A stretch of DNA of 64,000 nucleotides from Actinomadura cremea (GTDB lineage Bacteria > Actinomycetota > Actinomycetes > Streptosporangiales > Streptosporangiaceae). Positions within the stretch are counted from its first letter, which is position 1. Each line of letters begins with the position of its first letter. This document shows positions 1-7,086 of the stretch, piece by piece. The stretch is taken from the NCBI RefSeq assembly GCF_014648495.1, contig NZ_BMRF01000029.1:1-64000 (forward strand), in the 5' to 3' direction. The notes under the pieces are model-generated. The model made no database searches, was not told the DNA's origin, and saw nothing but the letters and a program-made list of their open reading frames with translations. The position numbers were made by a program, and so were the translations under genes.

Positions 1-1
1 G

Positions 2-295
2 TTCATGTGGGACCAGATCGCCTACGGCGCGGTGGGCGCCGTCGTCCTCGTCGACACCCGGCGCCTGACGACGAGCTTCGCCTCCATCGACTTCTTCGAG
101 CAGCGCGAGATCCCGTTCGTGATCGCCGCGAACGTCTTCGACGGCGCCCGCCGCTACTCGGTCGAGGAGATCCGCGACGCGCTGGACGTCGACCCGCACG
201 TGCCGGTGGTGCTGTGCGACGTCCGCCACCCGGACGTCGCCAAGAACATCCTGGTCAAGCTGGTCGAGCACTCGCTCCAGCAGGCGGGATACTGA
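2..295 (+). CDS. Conservon-type MglA-like small GTPase, C-terminal part (cut by left edge)
   Basis: The reading frame is open to the left edge, so only the last 97 codons are present. The visible part has the pattern of CvnD-type GTP-binding proteins of actinomycete conservons: a G3-proximal stretch (GAVVLVDTRRLT), a guanine-recognition region (IPFVIAANVFDG, in place of the usual NKxD) and a C-terminal helix. Family members work with a roadblock protein, DUF742 and a sensor kinase at the membrane, normally encoded upstream, which is outside the window. The P-loop cannot be seen. A hairpin follows the stop codon. Confidence 0.8.
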   Translation, partial: FMWDQIAYGAVGAVVLVDTRRLTTSFASIDFFEQREIPFVIAANVFDGARRYSVEEIRDALDVDPHVPVVLCDVRHPDVAKNILVKLVEHSLQQAGY

Positions 296-298
296 CCG

Positions 299-345
299 CC
301 GCCCTCCGCTGCGGGCGCCGGGGGCGACCGGCTCGCGGAGGGCGG
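299..345. terminator. Hairpin between convergent genes
   Basis: Perfect 11-bp arms CCGCCCTCCGC (299-309) and GCGGAGGGCGG (335-345) enclose a 25-nt loop that can fold further. It lies between the stops of the GTPase and the TetR gene, so it could end both transcripts. There is no U tract, which is usual in such GC-rich genomes. Confidence 0.5.
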
Positions 346-350
346 AGCGG

Positions 351-935
351 TCAGGCGGTCATTCGGGCGACGATCAGGGCGGCGAGTGCGGCGTAGGCGG
401 CGGAGTCGTCCAGGCCGGTCTGGGCCTTGATGTCGCCCCGGTGGATCGACTCCATGACCTGTCCGGCGACGGCTCCGGCGAAGGCCGCGTCGGCGTCCGG
501 GGACGCCTCGCGCACCAGGCCCCGCACGCGCCGGACGGCGAAGCGGGTGTTCTCCTTGTAGATCTCGCGGGCCGGGGGGAACGCGTCGAGGTCGGCGAAG
601 AAGGCGGGGGACGCGGGCGCGAGTTCGGCGGAGATGGCCCGCAGGTAGGCGCCGACGCGCTCGCGCGGGCCGTCCCGCGCGGGGACGGCGTCGAGCGCGG
701 CCTCGACGCGTCCGGTCGCGCGCCGGAAGAACGCGCGGACGACCGTGACGATGATCTGCTCGCGGCTGGCGGCGACCGTGTAGAGGGTGCTCTTGGAGCA
801 GCGGAGCTCGGCGGCCAGGTCGGCGACGCCGAGCTCGGCGAAGCCGCGGGCGAGGAACAGGTCGGTGAGGCGCTCGACGAGGTCGGCGCGGCGGCGTTCC
901 GCGCGGGTGCGTGGCGTGCCGTCCACCGAGGTCAT
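351..935 (-). CDS. TetR-family transcriptional regulator
   Basis: 194 residues. The N-terminal 60 residues form a TetR helix-turn-helix (VADLAAELRCSKSTLYTVA), and the remainder is a helical ligand or dimer domain with no specific match I can name. The gene is divergent from an acyl-CoA dehydrogenase. The 74-bp space between the two starts carries two interleaved palindromes built on AGTACC, which would place the regulator over both promoters. By analogy with similar pairs it probably senses an acyl-CoA or a related hydrophobic ligand; that is inference from context. Confidence 0.85.
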   Translation of the reverse strand: MTSVDGTPRTRAERRRADLVERLTDLFLARGFAELGVADLAAELRCSKSTLYTVAASREQIIVTVVRAFFRRATGRVEAALDAVPARDGPRERVGAYLRAISAELAPASPAFFADLDAFPPAREIYKENTRFAVRRVRGLVREASPDADAAFAGAVAGQVMESIHRGDIKAQTGLDDSAAYAALAALIVARMTA

Positions 936-942
936 GGCGGGA

Positions 943-984
943 ACAGTACCAAATAGCGTTCAATAGTACCGTTTTTGGTACTGT
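943..984. promoter_or_regulatory. Palindromic operator between TetR and acyl-CoA dehydrogenase genes
   Basis: Perfect 11-bp inverted arms ACAGTACCAAA (943-953) and TTTGGTACTGT (974-984) are separated by 20 bp. A second inverted repeat, AGTACC (965-970) and GGTACT (977-982), overlaps the right arm. The core GGTACT/AGTACC therefore occurs three times within 42 bp. This fits one TetR dimer site plus a second site, or cooperative binding by two dimers, controlling both divergent genes. Confidence 0.7.
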
Positions 985-1009
985 CGGGAGGGACGAGAGG
1001 AGCACGCCC

Positions 1010-2152
1010 ATGCCCGCCATCCGCCACCTGCCGACCGAGGAGTCGGCGGACCTGATCGCGCTGACTCGCGAGATCGCGGCCAAGGAGCTGGCGCCGCGGG
1101 TCGCGGACGCCGAGCGCTCCGGGGAGTTCGCGCGCGACGTGTTCACGACGCTGGGGCGGGCGGGGCTGCTGACGCTCCCGTACCCGGAGGCGTTCGGCGG
1201 CGGGGCCCAGCCGTACGAGATCTACCTGCAGGTTCTCGAGGAGATCGGCGCGGTGTGGGCGAGCGTGGGCGTCGGGGTGAGCGTCCACGCGCTGTCGTGC
1301 TTCCCGCTGTTCGCGTTCGGGACGGACGAGCAGCGCGCGCGGTGGCTCCCGGACATGCTGTCGGGCGAGCGGCTCGGCGCGTACTGCCTGTCGGAGGCGC
1401 ACGCGGGGTCGGATCCGGCGGCGATGCGCGCGAAGGCCGTCCGGGACGGCGACTCCTACGTGCTGACCGGCGCGAAGGCGTGGACGACGCACGGCGGAAG
1501 GGCCGACTTCTACACGGTGATGGCGCGGACGTCCGACGACGGGGCGCGCGGCATCTCGTGCTTCCACGTGCCGGCCGGGACGCCCGGCCTGGAGTTCGAC
1601 GCGCCCGAGGACAAGATGGGCCTGATGGGTTCGACGACCGCGACCGTGCGGCTGGAGGGCGTGCGGGTCCCGGCCGACCACCTGATCGGGCGGGAGGGGC
1701 AGGGGCTGTCGATCGCGCTGGCGGGCCTGGACGCGGGACGGCTCGGCATCGCGGCGGTCGCGACGGGGCTCGCGCAGGGGGCGCTGGACACGGCGGTCGC
1801 GTACGCGAAGGAGCGCGAGGCGTTCGGCAAGGCGATCATCGACCACCAGGGGCTCGCGTTCGTCCTCGCCGACATGGAGGCGGCGATCGAGTCGGCGCGG
1901 GCGACGTACCTGGCGGCGGCGCGGCTGAAGGACGCGGGGCGGCCGTACGGGCGGGAGGCGTCGGTGGCGAAGCTGGTCGCGACCGACAACGCGATGAAGG
2001 TGACGACCGACGCCGTGCAGGTGCTCGGCGGCGCGGGCTACACGCGGGACTTCCCGGTCGAGCGGAACATGCGCGAGGCGAAGGTCATGCAGATCTTCGA
2101 GGGGACGAACCAGATCCAGCGGCTCGTCATCTCACGGCACCTGGCACGCTGA
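1010..2152 (+). CDS. Acyl-CoA dehydrogenase
   Basis: 380 residues, the usual length for soluble FAD-dependent acyl-CoA dehydrogenases, which catalyse alpha,beta-dehydrogenation of an acyl-CoA and pass electrons to ETF. The flavin/substrate signature YCLSEAHAGSDPAAM is near residues 124-138. The C-terminal signature QIFEGTNQIQR carries the Glu typical of the short-chain and GCDH-like catalytic position. The ATG at 1010 is preferred because GAGAGG/GAGGAG lies just upstream; an earlier in-frame start would run through the operator. The gene ends inside the first unit of a 17-bp tandem repeat, whose TGA is the stop codon. Substrate chain length cannot be deduced. Confidence 0.92.
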   Translation: MPAIRHLPTEESADLIALTREIAAKELAPRVADAERSGEFARDVFTTLGRAGLLTLPYPEAFGGGAQPYEIYLQVLEEIGAVWASVGVGVSVHALSCFPLFAFGTDEQRARWLPDMLSGERLGAYCLSEAHAGSDPAAMRAKAVRDGDSYVLTGAKAWTTHGGRADFYTVMARTSDDGARGISCFHVPAGTPGLEFDAPEDKMGLMGSTTATVRLEGVRVPADHLIGREGQGLSIALAGLDAGRLGIAAVATGLAQGALDTAVAYAKEREAFGKAIIDHQGLAFVLADMEAAIESARATYLAAARLKDAGRPYGREASVAKLVATDNAMKVTTDAVQVLGGAGYTRDFPVERNMREAKVMQIFEGTNQIQRLVISRHLAR

Positions 2153-2296
2153 ACCCCCCGGCACGCTGAACCCCCCGGCACGCTGAACCCCCCGGCACGC
2201 TGAACCCCCCGGCACGCTGAACCCCCCGGCACGCTGAACCCCCCGGCACGCTGAACCCCCCGGCACGCTGAACCTCTTGCACGCTGAGCCCCCTGG
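2145..2296. repeat. Nine-copy 17-bp tandem repeat starting at a stop codon
   Basis: The unit CACGCTGAACCCCCCGG begins at 2145, 2162, 2179, 2196, 2213, 2230 and 2247 as exact copies. A shortened 16-bp copy starts at 2264 (ending CCTCTTG) and a diverged copy at 2280 (GAGCCCCCTGG). The first unit contains the last codons and TGA of the acyl-CoA dehydrogenase gene. There are no spacers, so it is a minisatellite-like array and not CRISPR. The two degenerate units sit at the distal end. Confidence 0.95.
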
Positions 2297-2299
2297 CGT

Positions 2300-2324
2300 G
2301 CACGCCGCCGCGGCGGCGGCGTGC
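2300..2324. terminator. Hairpin after the tandem repeat
   Basis: GCACGCCGCC (2300-2309) and GGCGGCGTGC (2315-2324) form a perfect 10-bp stem with a 5-nt loop. It lies between two convergent genes and could terminate both. Confidence 0.55.
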
Positions 2325-2346
2325 GACCGGACAGGCTCGTGGCCGA

Positions 2347-2640
2347 TCAGTCCCGCACCGCCGCGATCCCCTTCTGCATGTCCTCGACGTTCATGGCCGG
2401 CTGGATCTCGATCTCCGCGCCGAACTCCTGGAAGAACGTCTCCGCGATGGGCGGGAGCTGGGAGCTCTCCTGCATGTCGAAGACGAGCGTGCAGGCCCGT
2501 CCGCCGTCGGTGGGGTGGAAGTAGGCCGCCTCGGGCTTGAGGCGTTCCAGCACCGACTGCATGACCTCCGCCAGCCTGCCGTTCATGACCAGTTCGTTCG
2601 AGATCTGGGTGTCCAGGCGTGCCCGCAGCATCACTCTCAT
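2347..2640 (-). CDS. Small conserved hypothetical protein (97 aa)
   Basis: The ATG at 2640 follows a purine-rich site (GGGGGGAGAA) at good spacing, giving 97 residues; longer in-frame versions lack such a site. The sequence alternates beta and alpha segments (MRVMLRARLDT, then RLKPEAAYFHPTDGG, then LVFDMQESSQLPP), suggesting a single ferredoxin-like alpha/beta barrel of the kind in small dimeric actinomycete proteins of unknown role. I recognise similar database proteins but no biochemical function. It is divergent from the aromatic hydroxylase operon and convergent with the acyl-CoA dehydrogenase. Confidence 0.75.
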   Translation of the reverse strand: MRVMLRARLDTQISNELVMNGRLAEVMQSVLERLKPEAAYFHPTDGGRACTLVFDMQESSQLPPIAETFFQEFGAEIEIQPAMNVEDMQKGIAAVRD

Positions 2641-2867
2641 CGCGCTTCTCCCCCCGGTCGCCGGGCCGGCGCGCCCCCGCGCCCGCTGGGACCCCGCGAC
2701 GTCGCCGTCAGCGTCTCCCCGGAGGCCCGGGATAAACCGCTCGTCCGACGGAACCGGGCGCGGCGGGTCGAGGCATCCACGCGGCGGATCGTCCGCATAC
2801 GGTGAATCGATTTCCCTGATCAGTGGACGGTGACCCAAGGTTGGAGCACCGACCGAAGGGAGCCGCC

Positions 2868-3986
2868 GTGGAGAGCGTCCTCATCGTCGGCGCGGGGACC
2901 GCGGGTCCCGCGCTGGCCGTCCTGCTGGCCCGGGCGGGAGTCGCCGTCGACGTCGCCGAGCTGGATCCGCGGCCGAGGGCCCTCGGGTCCGGGATCACAC
3001 TGCAGGGCAACGCGCTGCGGGTGCTGCGCGACCTCGGCGTCTGGGAGCGGGTCGCGGCGGCCGGGTTCGCGTTCGACGTGCTGGGCCTGCGGGCGCCGGA
3101 CGGGACGCTGCTCGCGGAGATCCCCGACGCCCGCACCGGCGGCCCCGACCTGCCCGCGACCGTCGGCATGTACCGGCCGGAGCTGAACCGGATTCTGGCG
3201 GACGCGATGCGCGACGCGGGGGCCCGCGTCCGGTTCGGGACCACCGTGGACGCCCTCGACGACCGCGGCGACCACGTGGCGGCGCACCTGTCGGACGGGA
3301 CGACGGCCCGCTACGACCTCGTGGTCGGCGCGGACGGCGTCCGGTCGGCGGTGCGGCGGCTCATCGGCGTCGACGCCGAGCCGGAGCCGACGGGGATGGG
3401 CATCTGGCGCGTCCACACGCGGCGGCCCGAGCACGTCGAGCGCACCGACCTGGTCTACGGCGGGGCGTGCTTCATCGCCGGGTACTGCCCGACCGGGCCC
3501 GACACGATGTACGCCTACCTGGTGGAGCGGGCGCGCCCGCGCGAGTCGATCGCCGACGCCGACAAGCCGGCGCACATGCGGGCGCTCGCCGGGGCCTACG
3601 GCGGGGCCTGGGAGGGGATCCGCGAGGACATCACCGACCCGGACCGCATCAACTACACGTGGTTCGAGTCGCTGCTGGTGGACCGCCCGTGGAACCGGGG
3701 CCGGGTCGTCCTGATCGGGGACGCGGCGCACGCCTGCCCGCCCACCCTCGCGCAGGGCGCCGCGCAGTGCCTGGAGGACGCCGCCGTCCTCGCCGAACTG
3801 CTGCTCGCCGCGGACGGCGCCGGCCAGGACGTGTTCGACGCGTTCATGGACCGCCGGTACGAGCGCGCGAAGGCCGTCGTGGAGGCGTCAGTGCGCCTCG
3901 GCGAATGGCAGCTGAACCCCTCCCCCGACGCCGACGTGCCCGGCCTGATGGGCCGGATCGGCGCCCTCGTCGCCGAACGCCCCTGA
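2868..3986 (+). CDS. FAD-dependent aromatic hydroxylase (group A flavoprotein monooxygenase)
   Basis: 372 residues from a GTG start preceded by AAGGGAG. The three group A motifs are present: the dinucleotide fold GAGTAGPALAVLLARAG at the N-terminus, the DG motif (GADGVRSAVRR) near residue 160 and the GD motif (LIGDAAHACPPTLAQGAAQ) near residue 283. Such enzymes use NAD(P)H and O2 to hydroxylate phenolic acids, as in salicylate, 3-hydroxybenzoate and 4-hydroxybenzoate hydroxylases. It is the first gene of a three-gene operon (20-bp and 14-bp gaps) leading to a ring-cleavage dioxygenase and an FAH-family hydrolase, so it probably makes the dihydroxy ring substrate. The exact substrate is not deducible. 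Confidence 0.88.
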   Translation: MESVLIVGAGTAGPALAVLLARAGVAVDVAELDPRPRALGSGITLQGNALRVLRDLGVWERVAAAGFAFDVLGLRAPDGTLLAEIPDARTGGPDLPATVGMYRPELNRILADAMRDAGARVRFGTTVDALDDRGDHVAAHLSDGTTARYDLVVGADGVRSAVRRLIGVDAEPEPTGMGIWRVHTRRPEHVERTDLVYGGACFIAGYCPTGPDTMYAYLVERARPRESIADADKPAHMRALAGAYGGAWEGIREDITDPDRINYTWFESLLVDRPWNRGRVVLIGDAAHACPPTLAQGAAQCLEDAAVLAELLLAADGAGQDVFDAFMDRRYERAKAVVEASVRLGEWQLNPSPDADVPGLMGRIGALVAERP

Positions 3987-4006
3987 GCCCTCCGAAGGGA
4001 GTCACC

Positions 4007-4945
4007 ATGCCCGACCGTCTCATCACCCATCTGCGACATGTCGACCTCGCCGTGCCCGACTACGAGCGGCAGCGCGAGTTCTACTCCGGCGTCTGGGGCC
4101 TCACCGAGGTCGCGAACGACTCCGGCATCGCGTTCCTCGCCGCCGAGGGATCGCCCGAGCAGTACGTCGTCCGGCTGCGCGAGGACGCCGAGAAGCGGCT
4201 CGACCTCGTCGCGTTCGGCGCCGCGTCGCCCGCCGAGGTGGACGCGCTCGCCGAGCGGCTGCGGGCCGCCGACGTCCGGCTGATCAGCGAGCCCGGCACG
4301 CTGGCGACGCCCGGCGGCGGCTACGGCTTCCGGTTCTTCGACGTCGACGGACGCACGATCGAGGTGTCGGCGGACGTCGCCGTCCGCGAACACCGCAGGC
4401 TGGAGGAGCGCGAGGCCGTCCCGGTGCGGCTGTCGCACGTCGTGCTGAACTCGCCCGACCTGGACGCCACCCGCCGCTGGTACGAGACGCACCTCGGCTT
4501 CGCGCTCAGCGACACGCTGTCGTCGCCGCACATGGGCGAGGTCATGCACTTCATGCGCTGCAACCCGCAGCACCACAGCCTCGCGATCGCGAAGGGCCCG
4601 CACGCGTCCGTCCACCACATCTCGTTCGAGATGCGCGGCCTGGACGAGTACATGTACGGGACCGGGCGGCTGCTGCGCGCGGGCGTCCGGATGATCTGGG
4701 GGCCGGGCCGGCACCTGGCGGGCGACAACACGTTCTCGTACTTCCTCGACCCGCACGGCAACACCGTCGAGTACACCACCGAGCTGGAGACCCTCGACGA
4801 GGACTCCTGGCACCCGCACGTCTACGACTTCTCGCAGCCGGAGGTCACCGACCGGTGGGGCACCGCCAACCCGATGAACGAGCTGGTCGCGAAGGAGTCG
4901 TTCAACGACCCCGACCGCGGCGTGTTCGTCGCCCCGCCCGTCTGA
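4007..4945 (+). CDS. VOC-family extradiol-type ring-cleavage dioxygenase
   Basis: 312 residues behind a clear GAAGGGAG site. Two vicinal-oxygen-chelate modules are visible (about residues 5-130 and 140-265). The C-terminal module carries a plausible 2-His-1-Glu iron site: His in RLSHVVLNSPD, His in VHHISFEMRG and Glu in GNTVEYTTE, as in catechol 2,3-dioxygenase and BphC-type enzymes. It should cleave a catechol-like ring next to the two hydroxyls using O2 and Fe(II). Its place between a ring hydroxylase and an FAH-type hydrolase supports a meta-cleavage route. The substrate is unknown. Confidence 0.85.
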   Translation: MPDRLITHLRHVDLAVPDYERQREFYSGVWGLTEVANDSGIAFLAAEGSPEQYVVRLREDAEKRLDLVAFGAASPAEVDALAERLRAADVRLISEPGTLATPGGGYGFRFFDVDGRTIEVSADVAVREHRRLEEREAVPVRLSHVVLNSPDLDATRRWYETHLGFALSDTLSSPHMGEVMHFMRCNPQHHSLAIAKGPHASVHHISFEMRGLDEYMYGTGRLLRAGVRMIWGPGRHLAGDNTFSYFLDPHGNTVEYTTELETLDEDSWHPHVYDFSQPEVTDRWGTANPMNELVAKESFNDPDRGVFVAPPV

Positions 4946-4959
4946 CCCCGGGAGTCCGC

Positions 4960-5919
4960 ATGCGCCTCGCCACCTTCGAGCACGCGGGCCGCGTCCGCTG
5001 CGGCGTCGTCGACTCCGGGACGATCCGGCCGTTCCCGGACGGGACGCGCCTGATCGACCTCCTGGACGTCCTCGGCCCGTCCGGTCCCGGTGACCTTCCG
5101 GAGCCGGACGGCCCGCCCGTGGCTCTCGCGGACGTGCGGCTGCTGCCGCCCGTCGAACCGCCGTCCGTCCGGGACTTCGTCGCCTTCGAGGAGCACGTCG
5201 AGGGCGTGCGCCGCGCGGTCGACGGCGCGGCGGGCGTCCCGGACGCCTGGTACGACGCGCCCACGTTCTACTTCACGAACCCGCACGCGATGATCGGCGC
5301 GCACGACGACCTGCCCGTCCCGCCGGGCTGCGCGGCGCTCGACTTCGAGCTGGAGGTCGCGGCGGTCATCGGCCGGGCGGGCGGCGACCTGTCGCCGGAG
5401 AGCGCCGGCGACCACATCGCCGGGTACACGGTCTTCAACGACTGGTCGGCGCGCGACCTGCAGTCCCGCGAGATGCGGGTGGGCCTCGGGCCCTGCAAGG
5501 GCAAGGACTTCGCGACGACGCTCGGCCCGTGGCTCGTCACCGCCGACGAGCTGGAGCCGTTCCGGGACGCCGACGGGTTCCTGCGGCTCGCGCTGACCGC
5601 CGAGGTCAACGGCGAGGTCGTGGGCCGCGACCTGCTGTCGAACATGGGCTGGCCCTTCGCCGACCTCGTCGCCTACGCCTCGCGCGGCACGCGGGTGCGC
5701 CCCGGCGACGTCCTCGGCTCGGGCACGTGCGGCAACGGCGGCTGCCTCGCGGAGCTGTGGGGCCTGCGCGGTTCGCGGGACGAACCGCCGCCGCTGCGTC
5801 CCGGCGACGTCGTCACCCTCACGGTCGAGGGCATCGGCGCGGTGTCGAACCGCGTCGTCGAGGGCCGTCCCGCGCCGCCCGTCCCGCCCGCGCGCGTACG
5901 CCCCCGAACCCGCCCGTAA
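4960..5919 (+). CDS. Fumarylacetoacetate hydrolase (FAH) family protein
   Basis: 319 residues. The N-terminal 60-70 residues match the small FAH lead domain (MRLATFEHAGRVRCGVV). The catalytic fold has the metal-binding segments DFELEVAAVIG and GYTVFNDWSARDLQ and the loop GPCKGKDFATTLGPW. Family members hydrolyse or decarboxylate acyl-pyruvates or hydrate 2-oxopent-4-enoates after ring cleavage. It is the last gene of the hydroxylase-dioxygenase-hydrolase operon, so it most likely acts on the ring-cleavage product. The C-terminus is a Pro/Arg-rich tail (PPVPPARVRPRTRP) beyond the domain. Confidence 0.87.
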   Translation: MRLATFEHAGRVRCGVVDSGTIRPFPDGTRLIDLLDVLGPSGPGDLPEPDGPPVALADVRLLPPVEPPSVRDFVAFEEHVEGVRRAVDGAAGVPDAWYDAPTFYFTNPHAMIGAHDDLPVPPGCAALDFELEVAAVIGRAGGDLSPESAGDHIAGYTVFNDWSARDLQSREMRVGLGPCKGKDFATTLGPWLVTADELEPFRDADGFLRLALTAEVNGEVVGRDLLSNMGWPFADLVAYASRGTRVRPGDVLGSGTCGNGGCLAELWGLRGSRDEPPPLRPGDVVTLTVEGIGAVSNRVVEGRPAPPVPPARVRPRTRP

Positions 5920-6106
5920 CGCGCGTCCGCTCCCCCGCTCGCGGCGCCTTCCGCGTCCCGGCCATGGATCCCCCGACGTGGGCACCGGTGCGCGAGCGGC
6001 GTGATCGGGGCCACTTCGTTGCCCATTGGGTGAGAAGGGCGTGGGCGGGACGGGTGCGGGCGGACGATCCTCGGGGTCCCGGTTCCGGGACATGAGGAGG
6101 ACCATC

Positions 6107-7066
6107 GTGACCGTGGCGGACACCTCCGTCGAGCTCCGGGTCGTCGCGAAGACGGCCGCGGCCGACGGCGTCGTGGCGCTGACGCTGGCGCGGGCGGACG
6201 GGCGGCGGCTGCCGGACTGGACGCCGGGCGCGCACATCGACCTCGTCCTGCCGAACGGGGCGACCCGGCAGTACTCGCTGTGCGGCGACCGGTGGGACGC
6301 GCACGCGTACCGGGTCGCGGTGCTGCGGGAACCGGACGGGCGGGGCGGCTCGGCGTTCGTGCACGACGCGCTGGCCGTGGGCGACCGGGTCGCGATCGGC
6401 GGGCCGCGCAACAACTTCCGGCTCGTCCCGGCGGGGCGGTACCTGTTCGTCGCGGGCGGGATCGGCATCACGCCGCTGCTGCCGATGGTGCGGACGGCCG
6501 AGCTGCTCGGGATCGAGTGGCGGCTCCTGTACGGGGGCCGGACGCGGGCGTCGATGGCGTTCGTGGACGAGCTGGCGCCGTTCGCCGACCGGGTCGAGGT
6601 CGTCCCGCAGGACGAGCGCGGCCCGCTCGACCTCGACGCGTGGCTGGGCGGCCGCCGGGACGGCGCCAAGGTGTACTGCTGCGGGCCCGCGCCGCTGCTG
6701 GCGGCCGTCGAGGAGCGGTGGTCCGGCCCGAAGGGGACCCTGCGGACGGAGCGGTTCGCCGCGCGGGACGGCGGGCCGGTGCGGGACGAGCCGTTCGAGG
6801 TGCGGCTGGAGCGGTCCGGGGTGACGCTGACCGTGCCGCCCGGACGGTCGGTGCTGGACGCGGTCGGCGGCGCGGTCGGCGGCGCGGGCGCCGGGGTGCT
6901 GTCGTCGTGCCGGCAGGGATTGTGCGGGACGTGCGAGACGACCGTGCTGGACGGCGAGCCCGACCACCGCGACTCGATCCTCGACGACGACGAGCGCGAG
7001 GCGGGCGACCGCATGTTCGTGTGCGTGTCGCGGTCGCGCACCGCGCGTCTCGTCCTGGACCTGTGA
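6107..7066 (+). CDS. Phthalate dioxygenase reductase-type (FMN/NAD/2Fe-2S) electron-transfer protein
   Basis: 319 residues from a GTG with GAGGAGG six bases upstream; the ATG at 6092 has no ribosome site. Domain order is flavin barrel (RQYSLCGD near 50), NAD-binding fold (FVAGGIGITPLLPM near 115-130) and a C-terminal plant-type 2Fe-2S ferredoxin with CRQGLCGTC and a fourth Cys in MFVCVSRS. This one-piece arrangement takes electrons from NADH to an oxygenase. The P450 gene starts 20 bp downstream, so this is its probable redox partner. A 187-bp space upstream, with 9-bp arms at 5935-5943 and 5991-5999, may hold the promoter of this two-gene unit. Confidence 0.9.
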   Translation: MTVADTSVELRVVAKTAAADGVVALTLARADGRRLPDWTPGAHIDLVLPNGATRQYSLCGDRWDAHAYRVAVLREPDGRGGSAFVHDALAVGDRVAIGGPRNNFRLVPAGRYLFVAGGIGITPLLPMVRTAELLGIEWRLLYGGRTRASMAFVDELAPFADRVEVVPQDERGPLDLDAWLGGRRDGAKVYCCGPAPLLAAVEERWSGPKGTLRTERFAARDGGPVRDEPFEVRLERSGVTLTVPPGRSVLDAVGGAVGGAGAGVLSSCRQGLCGTCETTVLDGEPDHRDSILDDDEREAGDRMFVCVSRSRTARLVLDL

Positions 7067-7086
7067 GCCCGAAGAGAGGACCCCGA

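Noticed and set aside
2145-2296. Direct-repeat array considered as CRISPR.
   Set aside because: The 17-bp units are adjacent without spacers and no cas genes are present.
6092-6106. ATG at 6092 as the start of the ferredoxin reductase.
   Set aside because: GAGGAGG lies downstream of it and perfectly positions the GTG at 6107, so the ATG is within the ribosome site region.
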